From: Chimonanthus salicifolius
Taxonomy: Eukaryota > Streptophyta > Magnoliopsida > Laurales > Calycanthaceae
NCBI GenBank assembly: GCA_013350335.1
Contig: CM023539.1
Location: 30,552,631 to 30,616,630, forward strand
Direction of reading: 5' to 3'
Length of the DNA stretch: 64,000 bases
The notes beneath the pieces were generated by a model. It was not told the origin of the DNA and made no database searches. It was given only the letters and a program-made list of their open reading frames with translations. The position numbers and the translations under genes are program-made. Of this stretch, positions 10,963-23,591 are shown piece after piece; the stretch's first letter is position 1, and every line of letters starts with the position of its first letter.

Positions 10963-12944
10963 TGTTGTGCAAAAAAACTCGCAAGCGCGTAAACCATTAG
11001 ATGGTATAGCGATTGAGTGCGAGATCGAACCCATCGGAACTTAGGACAACATATCCGTGAAAAATATACTATTGAATTATATATTTTAAGAAATTTAGAA
11101 AATCATAGAAATAAATCTTAAACATGGATTAATGCTCTAATCTAGAAATCCAATTTTAATTTAGAAACATTCTAAAAATAGAAAACAAGTCAAAAAAATT
11201 GGAACAACATCTAATATTAGAAATTAAACATTCAAGAGATCTAATTTTCATGGAAAACACAATATTCATCTACTTTCAATTAAGATGGTGGAATTAATTT
11301 AAAAATTATAAATAATCCCAATCTAACTTAGAGCACATAATTAAGATGCAATTAATTAATTTACCAACCTAGTTCCATAATTTTCAAGATTTTTGAATTT
11401 ATATAAAAAAAATTAAAAACAACTAAAATTAACTCGATACATATTTACAATGGAATTTGATCAGAGATTCAAGGACGCATTATTATCCATATTTTAACAA
11501 TAAAATAACGGCCTACAACATGGAGCTCTCATAAATTATTTAACACGCATTCAAATCTCAAATTCATTAAAATTCTAAATATGAAATCTATGAAATTCAT
11601 TTAACTAAGAAAATTCAATTCCGGCCTTAGGCTTAGGTAAAATTTCTACTTGTAATTCCAAATATAAAATAATCTCACTCTTAAAAAGAGCCTTAGAAAG
11701 GAAAAATCAAGTTCTTCCAATCCTAAAATAATCTCACTTTCCTTGAATTTCTTAGAAAAATAAACAACATAAAATCGTAAAAAGAATGGAAATAAAATTG
11801 AAATTTTCATTACCCATTAAAGAACAATTGGAAAATCATAATTCTAATTCTCATATTCTCTTATTGATTAAAGCATTGGAATAAAAATTACAATACAATT
11901 GGAATTTTGGAATTTAAAAAGACAAGAAAATATAATGGAAAATTAAAATCACCAACCTCAAGAACCTAATGTGAAAATCAAAATTGTCAAAGTCTTCTCT
12001 TCTTCTTTTCAATCCCTCTCCAAAGCCTAGCCACCTTGAAATTATCTTCCCAAGTTCAATTTTATCAATGGGAGAGGGAGTATTTATAGATGAAAGGAGA
12101 TGGAGTGAATGGCTTGGATTTAAATATTTAAATAAATCAAGGGACTGATATGGTTTGTGCTAAACATGAAATAGCTTAAAGGAGGCAAGGAGCTGGAAAA
12201 AAATAGTAAAATTCATGTAAGGAAAGTGGGTGCAAAATCCCATTTTTTACACATGTACACTTTTCAGCTTAGTTTTACCCTTGTTAACTTCCGAATCACA
12301 AAAGGCAGTAGACTGCAAAGTTGTAGCCCTTGAAGTCTTCTTTCCAACCCAAAAGGAATCAAATAAATCAGATATTGGAGTGAAACGTTATGGACAAAAT
12401 ACTGAAGTTGTGTTAAACCTTTATTCTTTTTCTCCACTTCTTATTTTGTTTGTTTTTCCTCACCGCACTTGCTAAATTCGAAAATCCTTTCATAATGACT
12501 TGTAAATTTCGAATTTCCTCATATATATCTTAAGATGATGAAAATAGAATTCACACAAGTGGATTTCTTCATGGGCTTTTCTTAATGGGGTTAATAATTG
12601 GGCTTTTCAAAGTATAAAAAATCTAATAAATAATTTTACCACTTACAATCAATTCTAAAAATGTACTAAATTAATCCAAGCTCTCATAAATGGATTTGAA
12701 TTAATTAGTTTACAAATAAAACCCCTAAAATTGTGGTAAAATAATTATTAAAAATTCCAACTTTCCAAAAATATCAACTTATGCCCATAAATTGCAAAAT
12801 TCACCATTTGAAATCCCATATCTTGTATTTCCATGTAAATCCTACAAAACTTCCAAAGTTCCATTAAACATATCCTAGATCATACAAAACAAGGGCTAAC
12901 TAGTCCAAATGCAAGGGAAAATAGTCAATTTTCTGTGCTCATCA
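10963..12944 (-). mobile_element. LTR A: Tat/Athila-like solo LTR
   Basis: Runs from TGTTGTGC to GTGCTCATCA, flanked by TTGTC (10958-10962) and TTATC (12945-12949), a probable 5-bp duplication with one mismatch. It is homologous to LTR B (15333-17478), which sits next to a GGCGCC-type primer site; this gives the family and the minus orientation. A minus-strand TATAAATA box lies at about 12090. No coding sequence is present. One internal frame (12230-12475) is not conserved and is not called. Confidence 0.8.
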
Positions 12945-13239
12945 TTATCCAATAAAACATTGATAACTCTCTCTAGGAACCTCGGAATAATGCAAAATAA
13001 AATATAGTTGTGAAGCTAATAGATAGATATAACCATTGTAAAAATTTCAGAATTTAACATATTTTGAAAGTTCAAACATTGTCTACAATCAGAAGAAAAA
13101 TCCCAGATCTGCTTTCTGAAGGCAGTTTCTAACAATCTGATGAAATGGCAATATCTCGGACTAGGAAACTTTGATTGGGCAAATAAAATATTTTGTGAAA
13201 GCTCACGGAAAGATCTATCTGTTGTAAAAAATTTAGAAA
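12945..13239. repeat. Two degenerate repeat units between LTR A and element G2
   Basis: Two units of roughly 180 bp share CTAGGAA...CTTNGGAAT, AAATAAAATAT, GATAGATAT and TTGTAAAAA. They continue the block left of LTR A, so the two sides were once contiguous. The origin is unknown; possibly part of an older LTR. The right border with G2's LTR is approximate. Confidence 0.4.
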
Positions 13240-13596
13240 ACAGACATATTGACTGTTCAATTCAGTCGACTGATTCTGTCACAAGTAATTTTTGAGAAAT
13301 CTGTCAACAATTCAGTTGACTGAATTTTTGAGTTCAGTCGATTGAAACGTCAAATCACACACGTGGTTGACGATTTTCGACGGTTCTTTTTCAAATTTTC
13401 TCTTCTCATTTTGCTGTAACCGGCAGTTCCAGTCATACGGAACACGTCATAGGGATTGTACAATCTTTTTTGAAGTGAAGAAGAAGAAGAAAGAAAAAAA
13501 AAAGAGGAAGAGGAATTTTTTTCCCAAATCTCCATCAATTCTCTTTTTCATTGCAAATCTCTACAATTGTCGCTTTAAGCATCCGAATTCGAATCA
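13240..13596 (+). repeat. G2 5' LTR (5' part missing)
   Basis: Aligns with the last two-thirds of the 3' LTR, ending AAGCATCCGAATTCGAATCA at 13596. The first ~170 bp of the LTR are missing, so its left target duplication cannot be read. It contains palindromic TTCAGTCGACTGA at 13261 and variants at 13311 and 13333. Confidence 0.8.
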
Positions 13597-13599
13597 AAT

Positions 13600-13611
13600 T
13601 GGTACGAGAAC
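13600..13611 (+). other. G2 primer binding site (degenerate iMet type)
   Basis: TGGTACGAGAAC starts four bases after the LTR end and resembles the iMet site TGGTATCAGAGC with several changes. Its position beside the LTR supports the call; the tRNA match is imperfect. Confidence 0.6.
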
Positions 13612-13734
13612 CTCGTTTCATCATTTTAGGAGCCTCGGTTTGTGGTCTTGACAAGGGATCAGTACTAGATGTCCAGCAAAGAACTCTCAAAACCCCTTCA
13701 ATTAGAAAGGAGGACAAACTCGAGAAGTGCGGGA

Positions 13735-14554
13735 ATGGCTGGAAACGATGAATTGAAAGAACATTTCTCTAAACTAGAGGAATAAGTTGTTGCATTGACG
13801 GAATTAGTCTCGAGATTGGTGGAAGATGCTGCCTCAAAACCTACCCAGAGACCAGAGTCCTCAAGTTCGTCCAAGAGGAAGAACGAACAGAAGCAGAAGG
13901 ATGAGTCTAAAGAGGAGGAGGAAGAAGATGAGGTCGGCGAATCTAAAGACTCTATTTTGGGAGAGGGCCAATCTAGTAAGAAACCATTTAGAGTGGATTT
14001 CAAATTAATAATTCAAGTTTATAATGGTGCAGTTGATGCAAAGAAATTAGACAATTGGATTGATCAGTTAGAGAATTATTTTACACTCTACGGGTACATC
14101 AGTGCCCAAAAGATCAGTTTTGCTTGACTGAAATTGTCCAGCCCTGTATTTACATGGTGGGACGCTTATATGAAATGCCACGATGTATCGGGATTAACTT
14201 GGAAGAAGTTCAAGTGGTTAGTCCGAAAGTAAGTTTACCCTATTGGTTATGAAGAAAACTGGTGGATTAAGTGGCAGTATTTGCGACAAATATTTGGCTA
14301 GTCTGTTAAAAAATACACTACTGAATTCCTCACTCAGATCATTGTCCTAGGAATATCATTTAAAACTTCTATGCTTTCATGAAGTATGTTGGTGGACTAG
14401 CGGAGTACATTCGAAGAGAAATGGAACTCTTCAAAGTTACTACTATCCACGAAGCAACAATGAAAGCAATTGCCATTGAGGTGAAGAATATGAAGTCAAA
14501 TAGGAGTGAGGTCAAGGAAAAAGACATGGGTATAATTGAAATTAAAAATAGCAG
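13735..14554 (+). pseudogene. G2 Gag (N-terminal and capsid part), broken
   Basis: The capsid protein of G2. A Met at 13735 opens a frame with an in-frame TAA at 13783-13785, then an acidic/basic low-complexity region (SSSSKRKNEQKQK, EEEEEDE), and the capsid block VYNGAVDAKKLDNWIDQLE, YFTLYGY. A TGA at 14125-14127 falls where the family usually has Arg before LKLSS. The homology continues in other frames as WWDAYMKCHDVSGLTWKKFK and, from about 14379, MKYVGGLAEYIRREMELFK. Element C cuts the gene at 14554, and the remainder resumes at 19439. At least two stops and frame changes make it non-functional. Confidence 0.85.
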
Positions 14555-14645
14555 TGTAACACCCTGTCCCACTATAGGCGCGTTATCTCCGAAACATCTC
14601 AAAACACTACCGAAAAAATATATTGAGTATTTGTTTTTATTACCT

Positions 14646-17478
14646 AGTAAAAACTATATGAATGAATGAAAATTAAAAATTTAAAGAAAGAGATTGAACA
14701 TGCATACCTTGGCTTTTTATTTTTATTTATTAGCAAAAGCAATTTTTATTTTTTTTAGCAATTTTTTTCAGCAAGAATTCTCAAAGCACCTGCACAAAAC
14801 AAAACTCAAAACCATGGTGAAGCATTTAATCACATAAAATATGCATGATTCCTAAACTAAATGCAGATTTCCTCATGTTATAACGAGTGGAGGAAATTAA
14901 CTAATTGGAACCTAATTCAGAACCCTAAATTAACTTGAGACCATAAATATTTCTAAATTAGTATCCACCAAATTAATCCAATTTAGATTTTCAAGTAAGT
15001 CCAAAATTGTTCCATGATTTATTTATTTTTAGACATTATAACTGGAACCTTCCAAATTTAGATCTATTTTCTAAAAATAGAATGTGACTAAATTAAATTT
15101 AAAATACTTAGATTAGAAATAATTCCATGTTCAGATAATCTCCTGATTTTTATTATTTTTAGAAACTTCTAAATAAGATAATCTTCTAAAATTAGAGTTT
15201 TTAAGAAAAATAGAAACTTCTAATTTTAAAAAGTTGCCAAAAAAAGAAACTTTCTAAAATTAACATTATTTCAAAAAATAAATAATTCAATGGCGATTTT
15301 TTTTTAAGTTCCCGCCAACGGCGCCAAAAACTTGTTGTGCAAATTTTAAATTTATAACTCGCAAGCTCAGAACCATTAGATAGTATAGCGATTGAGTGCG
15401 AGGTCAAACCCATCAGAACTTAGGAAAATATATTTGTGAAAATACATCATTCAATTACGTAATTTTAGAAATTTCGAAAACATGGAGATACATCATAAAT
15501 ATGGAGTTATTTATCTAATATATGAATTTTAGTTTTAATTTAGAAACATTCTGTACTTAAACATCGAATCTAACAATTTAACTAATTTTAATTAAGATAG
15601 TGGATTTAATCTAAAAATATAAATAATCTTAATCTAATTCAGAATACAAAATTAAGATGCACTTATTTAATTTACCAAACTAGTTCATCAATTTCAAGGA
15701 TTTGAATTTTTAAAAGAATTAAAATAAAAATAAAACTGAAATTACCTATTTACATATTTACAATGGAATTGGATCAAGTACTAAGATAACATTATGTCCC
15801 ATATATCAAATCGAATGAAAACAAAACCTAGACTATGGAGCTCTCATAAATTACCGAAAATTGATTCAAGCTTTTCATTCATGGACAATCTAATTAAAGA
15901 CCACATGAATTTCATTAAACAAAGATAAATCAAATCAAATCAAACCTTGGGCCTAGACAAAATTTATACTTAAATTCTAAAATAAATCTCACACTCTGAT
16001 AGAGTGCCTTAGAATAAAAAATTAAGTTCCAGTTATCCGAATAACGCTCATTCAATTTGAAAAACTTTGGATAAATCCCAACATGAATTTGTAAAAAGAT
16101 TAGAAATAAAATCAAACTTTCATCACCAAATTTTGAGAATTGGAAAACCATAAATCTTCAACTCATCTTGATTTCATTAATTAAAAAATATGAATTGAAT
16201 TTACAATACAATGGAATTTGAAAATAAGAAATAACAAGAGAATAAATAAAAAAAATAAAAAATCCAACCTCTAGAAGTCAACACTCTCCTTAATCTCTTT
16301 TCAAAATCCACTCCTTAGCCTCTCAATTCCTTGATTGCCCAGTTCGAATTTTCCTTGTACATAGGACCTCAATTTATAGAGGTTTAGATGAGGTGAAATT
16401 AGTAAAGCCGTGGGATCCACTAGCTAATTCAATTCAGCCGATCCTATGTAGCAATGTGTATTGCTTTCTTTTCCTTTTTACTTTCTTATTTCCTCTTTCC
16501 TTTTTCTGGCATGCGTGGGTTTCCTCCTTTCTTTTTTATTCTTCTTCTATTCTTCATCAATATTTCTATTCTTGTATTCCTACCGTCCCAAGTCCCAACT
16601 CTCCTGTTGTCTTTCTATTTTCTTTTCTCAGATTAAATAAATACACCAAGTCTCTTCTATTCCTACCTCTTTACCCAATTTCCTTTTTCTCTAATCTTCT
16701 TCACCTCTGTATTCGGTCAGCAGTAGATTCCACTTTATTCACTTTTCTTAACTTCTCTGAGTTGGGACTGTGATTCTTCAGACAGCTGGGTTGCTTACAA
16801 ATTTCTGGCACTAACAGAGGCAGCAACATAGTTTTTGACAAATCAGTCCATTTTTTATAATTTTTGTATTTGCAGGCTGCTTGGGTTCAATGCCTTGCTG
16901 CTAGATGCTTGCTGGCTGCACTTTGTAATCTTTGGACTGCCAGCACCTTCTGATATCAATCCACATTGGAAGTTTGATTTACCATCCATCACCTCTACAA
17001 CGATAGTGTACTGATATTTTTCTTGATTCTATTTGTTGCCAAAATGCTGACTGAAAATTGGTTGATAGTTGCTCCTAGAACTGCCATACTTCTTTTCCCC
17101 ACAACTGACATTAGCATCTTGATTGAAATCATCCGATCATCTTATAAGAGCTCCTTGAGGTCCCATTTCAATGAAGGATTTCAAGAGTGAAGGAACATTA
17201 GCATCTTTTAAATGTCTTGTCTCACTCAAATACTAATTCTATCGTTCTAAGCCTTAATCCAAGCCATCCTATCGTCCATTATCCTGAGCATACGTCGGAG
17301 TTGAAAAAATAATTCAACCTAAAAACATATAAAACCCATCAAGTAAATAAAATATAAAACTAACAAATATAATTTTTTAATATATAATATATCACCATAA
17401 TAATATAAAATAAGCAAATTTCAAGAACTAATTAATCAAATATTAAAGGGTAAAATTATCATTTTTCAGTGCTTATCA
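14646..17478 (-). mobile_element. B: Tat/Athila-like fragment (5' LTR plus leader)
   Basis: On the minus strand, an LTR (15333-17478) is followed by a GGCGCC-type primer site and about 660 bp of leader, truncated at about 14646. The LTR ends GTGCTTATCA on the plus strand. It shares with LTR A the phrase ACCATTAGATRGTATAGCGATTGAG and long A/T-rich stretches. A minus-strand TATAAAT box lies at about 16375. No gag or pol remains. Confidence 0.75.
15309..15326 (-). other. Primer binding site of fragment B (GGCGCC type)
   Basis: The minus strand reads TGGCGCCGTTGGCGGGAA, close to the TGGCGCCGTTGCCGGGGA site that marks Tat/Athila elements. It lies six bases from the LTR end, as in that group. Confidence 0.8.
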
Positions 17479-19438
17479 GCCCCGTCCCACTACGGGCGCG
17501 TTATCTCCGAAACATCTCAAAACACTACCGAAAAAATATATCGGGCATTTGTTTTTTGAAACGGGTCAACTACCTCCCGCTTAACAACCCGGAGAAACAA
17601 AATCCATTATACTAATAAACATAACGAACAACTATAGACTTTTCGAATACAACTATACAGTCATCTAGACAACAACATGCAATCGTATGTCCATATGGAA
17701 TAAAGGTCTCTCAAATTAAGGCATGAACATAAATATGAAATATCCAACTACTACTACTCCTACTCCTTTGGCGTCTGCTCAAAGGGCCCACCTGGCCCCT
17801 CCACAATTGGGGTACCTGAAAGGTAAGGAGAGAGCTAACCAACCCATTAAAGAGATAAAGCATATCACATGTCAACATATATATCATTTGCATGAATGCA
17901 AGAACATCATGATAACAAATGTGCTCATGTGCATGAAGAACCCAACCACATCACCAACTAATGATCCACTGACCAAATCCGAGACATTATCTCTGTAGCC
18001 CACATCGGGTCCTCTAGCAAACTTCAGTCTCCCTACCAGTGCCATCGGGAGACTACACAATACACAACTGCCTCAACCACACGAGCCGTGTCGGAAAAAC
18101 CACCTCGACCACGCCCGGAGAATGCCAAACTCTAGAGCAGGCACCTCAACCACCGGAATGCAATGGGGAAACTGTCATCCCCTATGGGGGTCTCAACCAC
18201 CGGAGCATTACAAGGAAGTCCTCCCAACAACCAAATCATCATCTCATCATAAGCATATACACATATAGATGGATCTTCCATCTCAACACCCAACGACACA
18301 CTGTCCGTTATAAGTTACCTCCCATGCATGCACATGATATCATGATCATGTATAACAACATAAGCATGTTCTAATATAACTAACCAAAACCAACATCATA
18401 CTTCATCATGCGAGTCAAAAGTACATAACGAGTTACTTAAACACATCTATATGTTCGACATGAATATATTTGCATCTTATAATAAACACTCAATTCATCA
18501 TCAACATCTTCCAAGTATCATATTCAATATAAAATTGTCCACTATCCAACACATGCCTTATTCACGCCATAAATTTATTCACATGTTATAATTAAGTACA
18601 CAACATGTTATCAACAAGTTCCGGGCATCATGTCCAATATCCATTCGTCCGATTAAAATTTTCCATTAGTTGCATATAACTAACATGAGTACACCCCGAA
18701 TGGATCCCTTACCACATATTCATTTCAATGGTTCCCTTACCTAGTGGTTTAATAAACGAAAGGCTTCATTCAAGTCACCACGTGTCTAGGGTTAAAGGTT
18801 AAATAAATGTGAATGCATGCTAAAATAGTAATAAATCCCCTCACTTACGTGTGTGCTTTCAAAATCCAAGCCGATAAAAAAAGGGCAATGGGTTGAAAAA
18901 GGCAATGCACGGGCTACCAGGCTTGAGAAGATGGGATGCGTCTGCAAAGCTGGGACGATTCCACAAATCAGGCGGTAAACAGGCTGGTAAACGATCTAGA
19001 AACGAGCTAGAAACACTCCACGATGATCCCCAAACTGGGTCAAGAACAAGCCCACAACGAACCTGAAACAGGCCTAACATGGGCTCGGTTAAGAGCTGGG
19101 CCAAGTCTAAAACTGGGCCAAGTTTGAAAGTGGGTCGGGCTTGAAGGACTGGGCCTAGATATGTTGGGCTTGAGGCGAATTGGGCTTGAGCATAACTGGG
19201 CTTAGCTTGAATGAACTAGGTTGGGATTGGTGTGAACTAGGCCCAACTGGGCATGGAGGGAACTAGGGATTTGGGATTAGGGTTTCTTGGGCAGAAGAGA
19301 GAGGAAGAGAAGGAGAGAAGATGAAAGGACGGTGGTGGCAGTGGCACACACCACCCTCAATGCTACCAAAGCACCAAATACAACTCGGAAATCCACAAAA
19401 CTCTCTAGGACCCAAAAATATTGGGTCGGGTCATTACA

Positions 19439-20333
19439 AGCAGCAAGGGGGGATCCAACTAGAAGAAGCTAGGTAATGCAAAACCAATGGGCATGTGAAG
19501 GATAGGTGTTGGAAAGTTCATCCCGAGTTGCAGCCAAGAGGAAGGACACGAAGGCAGTGTTGAATACTGATGAGGTAGAAGAAATCTAGGAACTACAGAA
19601 AGCCGATAACAATCTCTCCCTCATGACTAAAACTGTTGAAAAATCTCAAAACTCTGAGTTAAGAGAAGAACTCTTCCACTTGAACATATAAGTGAAACAA
19701 AGTATCATTGAAACAATAATAGACCATGGGAGTAAGAAGAATTTGATCTTGGAATGTTTGGTGCAGAAAATGAAATTGAATATGCTTCAATACCCATGAC
19801 CCTATCTGTTGGGATGGATACAAAAGGATGTAGAGATGAAGATTACCAAGAAGTGTACCTTTAAGTTTGTTATTACCGAGAAGTACATTGATGAGGTAAC
19901 ATGTGAGGTGGTGCCTTTGGATGTGTGTCAGGTAATTCTAGGTAGTCTATATTTGTGGAATCCAGATGCTATTCACCACAGGCGGTTATGCAAGTACAAA
20001 TTTGTGAAGGGCGACAAAGAATTCCAAATCAATGCATGTAAACCACAATCTACCACAACTTTTGTCACTGAAACTTAGGCCAAAAGGATGATGAATGCTT
20101 GATGGAAGCTTGTCATGTTGATGATCAAACCACAAGAGCAACCCCCAACAACGGTGACACTCTTTGCAATGTCCCTAACCCCTAAGCAGCTGACTGAGGT
20201 TGAGAAAGTGAAACTGACTTTTGAGGAGCTATTTCAGGAGGTTCAAGGCTTATCACCATGGAGGCCTGTAGAACACGATATCCAACTGGTAGGAGATGCA
20301 TCCCTATCTAATCTGAGTTTGTGTAATAGAGAG
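19439..20333 (+). pseudogene. G2 Gag zinc knuckle and aspartic protease, broken
   Basis: Continuation of G2 after element C. A damaged zinc knuckle (CKTNGHVKDRCW) lies near 19460-19510, followed by an acidic linker and the protease. The active site reads IIDHGSKKNLI near 19715; the family normally has D-S/N-G, so the second position is changed. Downstream come LGWIQKDVEMKITKKC, YIDEVTCEVVPLDVCQVILG and LYLWNPDAIHHRR. Several in-frame stops interrupt it. The match is lost near 20333, before the RT domain. Confidence 0.8.
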
Positions 20334-22926
20334 GAGGGAGAAGACACGACTGCCTGCAATATGCAGGATAGAGAAGCAAAGCAACAACACCGTTGTTGTA
20401 TAACACTAGCATCACCAAGAACAACAACCAGAAAAAGAGCAGAGTAGCCAGTCAGCAAATCCATTCAAATAGTGTGGACGATTGATAGAGAGGATTCAAA
20501 AAGCCTTGTTGTTACCCGAGAATCCAGAAATAGAGCGGCAGATAGCAGGAGATAAACAAATAAGAATAGAAGAGGATCTGTGAAGAATATGTTGTCAACT
20601 AAACAGAGAAGAGATGTTGCCGTGTAAAAGGAAATAGAAATAAAGAGGATTAAGATTGGAAATTAGGAAAATAGAAGGAATAAAAAAATCCAACTAGAGA
20701 AAGGACAGTGGGGGAGAGCGAAAAGAGGAAAGCCAGAGTCGTGCATGTCATTGTAGTGGAGATAGCAAAAAAAGAAGGAAATAAAAAGAATCATGAAAGA
20801 TAATAATAGTAAGGCTTGGCCAAATAAAGAAAGAATAGAAAAGAGGGAAATCTGTTCAAATTGGAGAAGGGCCCACATTTGATCATCTCTCATTGAAAAA
20901 AAGTAGCAACCCAAAAATTTCAGGGCCCTTAGGTGAAGTTTTGATATGGGCATTTTGCCCTTTTATATATACACTTAAAAAAAATCATACATTTTAAAAT
21001 ATATATATATATATATATCTAAATAAAATATTATAATCAAATTTATAATAAAATATTATTTAAAATTTATTCTTCTCATATTTTGAGCTATAAAATTATT
21101 AATTAAATTACTACATTTAAAATTTTTTACATATTTTTTCAATAGATAATATATCTAATACACGTAGACAAAAAATAAGATTTTATATGTTTTAACTCTG
21201 GGCACAAGACTTCTTTGAGCGGTACATGGAAGATTGATAAAGTTTATTAACTTGAGTCAAATGGTCAAAAGTGTGGTCAAATGACAATGGGATTAAGAGA
21301 TAGAAAATAGAATTGAGTAAGGGGTAAATAGGCAGAAGAGTAAGGATAATTTGGGAATGAAGAAAAAAGTATTTAATGTACTAAAAGACGTTGAATGAAA
21401 AAGGTGATGGTCAGTTTCTTTTTCAGAAAGAAATTAAGAAAGGATAAGGCAGATGGGGGACAATACAGGGTTTCAGAAACGGACGCCCGTTTCGTGTTCC
21501 GCATTCTGCGTTCTGCAAGTGGACGATGTGGAAAGTGAACGCGTGCGTTCGCACATGCTTGCAGAATTCGGTTTGGACCTTTTCGAAGCAGGATTTATGA
21601 GACATGTTTATGGACCTAGGGGCCTACCTATCTGGAGGCCCTAGGCAACGACCGCCTAGTTTGCCTATAGGCAAGACCAGGCCTACCCAAGCTGTATAAA
21701 AAAGGGGTTGGCTGCGGCAAAATGAAAGACACGACAATAGAGAGGGTTGAAACTGGTGAGGGACGAAAAGAGAGATAAGCATAGCATCACTTTGGCTTCA
21801 ACTATCGGGTTCTAATTTTCTATTCTTTTAGTTTAATTTAATGATAATGTCTAATTAATATTTTGTACTAAGGTTGAGGATGAAACTCCATTAATGAAAT
21901 AATTTTCTTTTATTTGTTTATTTAATTCTCAAATATGTATGTTTCATTATTTATGATTTTTACTTCATTAGATTAACAAATATAAATTATTTTTAACACT
22001 AACATCATGTACTTGTGGTAGTTAATAATTATGTTTGATTAACTCTTGGTTGGCATTTTAAGTGATAAAAAGTAATTTCCTTTGATTTATTGTTTTTCAA
22101 TTTAATTGGATACATTGGATGCTTCGATTGATTTCTTTGATCCACTGCCTTTTGAATTATTGTGATAGCCTGCCGATGTGGGAGTCCCACATAGGTGGAG
22201 GAGGAAAAGTAGAGAGGGGTTTTAAGAGGCCAGCCCCTCTTGACTTCATGTGACGCGTTTGGGTGTGACTGTGTGTCATACGCTAGAACAAAACCTTGAG
22301 GGGGTGGACCCCAGAGAGGACAATATCTCGCTGCATACTTTGATCCAGGTGACGAGTTTTGGCCCGGCCATGTGGGCCCTGGCCCAAATGCAAAACCGTG
22401 CGGGTTCGAGCGGTGTGCGAGGCCCAAAAAGGACAATATCACACTGAGTCAAGCCCTAAGCCTTATGTTCGGGTCGGGTCGTTACAATTAAAATTGAATA
22501 CATTGAATGCTTTGGATTTTGCATAAATTAAGTGAAGGAAAATCTAATTTTTGGACACCATATTAGTGAACTTGAATGTTTAAATCTTGAGAAAGCAATG
22601 GATTGATTTCTGGGTTGCTACTCTAAAATTGGGAATTATTAGATAAATACTTAGAAGATTATGAATTTAATGGTGGTGGAATCTGATGCCTTACTAATTT
22701 CTCTCGCTTGATTAAAACTTCATTTTCAGTTGTTTTAATTAATTTCGCAAATTCAATCATTCTCCTTAAAAATTGTTAACTAGGTTAAGGTCAGATTATT
22801 AGGCTTTTTAATTTATTTTTTTGGATCATTTTAAAATCAAGTCCCTGTGGGTTCGACTTCGCATTTGTGTAACTCTATATTCTAATTTGATTTGTGCGCT
22901 TGTGAGTAAATTAAAATTTCACAACA
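20334..22926 (+). mobile_element. D: Tat/Athila-like LTR replacing the G2 RT-integrase region
   Basis: The right end (GGGTTCGACTTCGCA ... GTGCGCTTGTGAG ... TTTCACAACA) is the reverse orientation of LTR A and B ends, so D is a plus-strand LTR of that family, ending at 22926. A strong TATAAAAAAGG box lies at about 21693. The left border near 20334 is inferred from loss of G2 homology. No matching target duplication was found, so D may be what remains of a larger insertion-deletion. It hosts a TRIM at 22161. A (TA)n tract lies at 20998-21019. No genes seen. Confidence 0.6.
22161..22486 (+). mobile_element. TRIM-like solo LTR, 326 bp
   Basis: Begins TGTGATAGCC and ends GGGTCGTTACA, flanked by ATTAT (22156-22160) and ATTAA (22487-22491), a likely 5-bp duplication with one change. 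Two GAGGACAATATC/AGGACAATATC phrases and the GGGTCGGGTCGTTACA end resemble the small non-coding TRIM elements of angiosperms. It has no coding capacity. Confidence 0.7.
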
Positions 22927-23580
22927 ACTTGCCTCAAAGCTCTTTTGTTTTGCCTTTCACCATTGGGGACAATCAGTTGGAAGGAAGAGAAGAGGAGGAC
23001 AAGGCTAGAGCTCAAAGATTTTTGGAACGAATAGCCAAGGTGCAGAAGGAAGTTGAAACACATCTGCAGTGATCACGGCAGAGGTATAGGACTCGACGTG
23101 ATTGACATCGCTTGGAGTGCACATTCTAGGAAGGTGATCTTGTTTGATTGAAATTGAGCAAGGAACGACTGAAGGGTGATGGAAAGAAGCTAAAACCTAT
23201 CCGATATGGACCGTTCAAAATCATTAAGAAGATTGGAGACAATGCATCCTAGCTTGATCTACCACCATACATGCAAATGCACTCAGTTATTAATGCTAAG
23301 AACTTGAAGCTGTTTGAACTTTCTCTACTTGATGAAGACTGAGACTGGGACACTCGATTACCGTCCATTGAAGACTTGTGGGTGGAGTGAAAAGATCCAC
23401 TTTATGAAGATTGCATTCTAAAGAACAATGTGATGAAGAATATGCGAGGAAATATGATTTTTTCGCATCGGCAGGAAGGGACAACTACCAAGTCAGTCAA
23501 GTTGGTACAGGTGGGCAAGTGAACAACAATGTTCCCCCATATGCAATTTTCACATTTAGCGGGAGCTAAATTCCCTAAAT
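22927..23580 (+). pseudogene. G2 integrase C-terminal part, broken
   Basis: Translated homology resumes after D: LPFTIGDNQLEG, ARAQRFLERIAKVQKEVE, then RYRTRRDRHRLE, LKLSKERLKGDGKKLKP, RYGPFKIIKKIGDN and LDLPPYMQMHSVINAKNLKLFE. These are the end of a plant gypsy integrase and its linker. Stops fall at several positions (for example after the VEKHLQ-like segment near 23070), and a frame change occurs. A purine-rich AATAGGGGGAGTC at 23578-23590, just before the 3' LTR, is the polypurine tract. Confidence 0.8.
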
Positions 23581-23591
23581 AGGGGGAGTCA

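Larger units (their letters stand above)
14555..19438 (+). mobile_element. C: LTR element inserted in G2 gag, TSD AGCAG
   Basis: Starts TGTAACACCC at 14555 and ends GGGTCGGGTCATTACA at 19438. Perfect 5-bp duplications AGCAG flank it (14550-14554 and 19439-19443). The first ~85 bp of its LTR occur twice, at 14555-14640 and again from 17479, with fragment B between them. The right copy (17479-19438, ~1.96 kb) runs to the LTR end. So C may once have had two LTRs, most of the left LTR and interior being lost, or the LTR start was duplicated when B arrived. No coding region is recognised; small frames at 17723-18374 and 18859-19472 lie in the LTR. Confidence 0.8.

Noticed and set aside
16393..16773. 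Plus-strand 126-residue hydrophobic frame
   Set aside because: It lies in the T-rich promoter side of Tat/Athila-like LTR B, is not conserved in LTR A, and has no recognisable domain.
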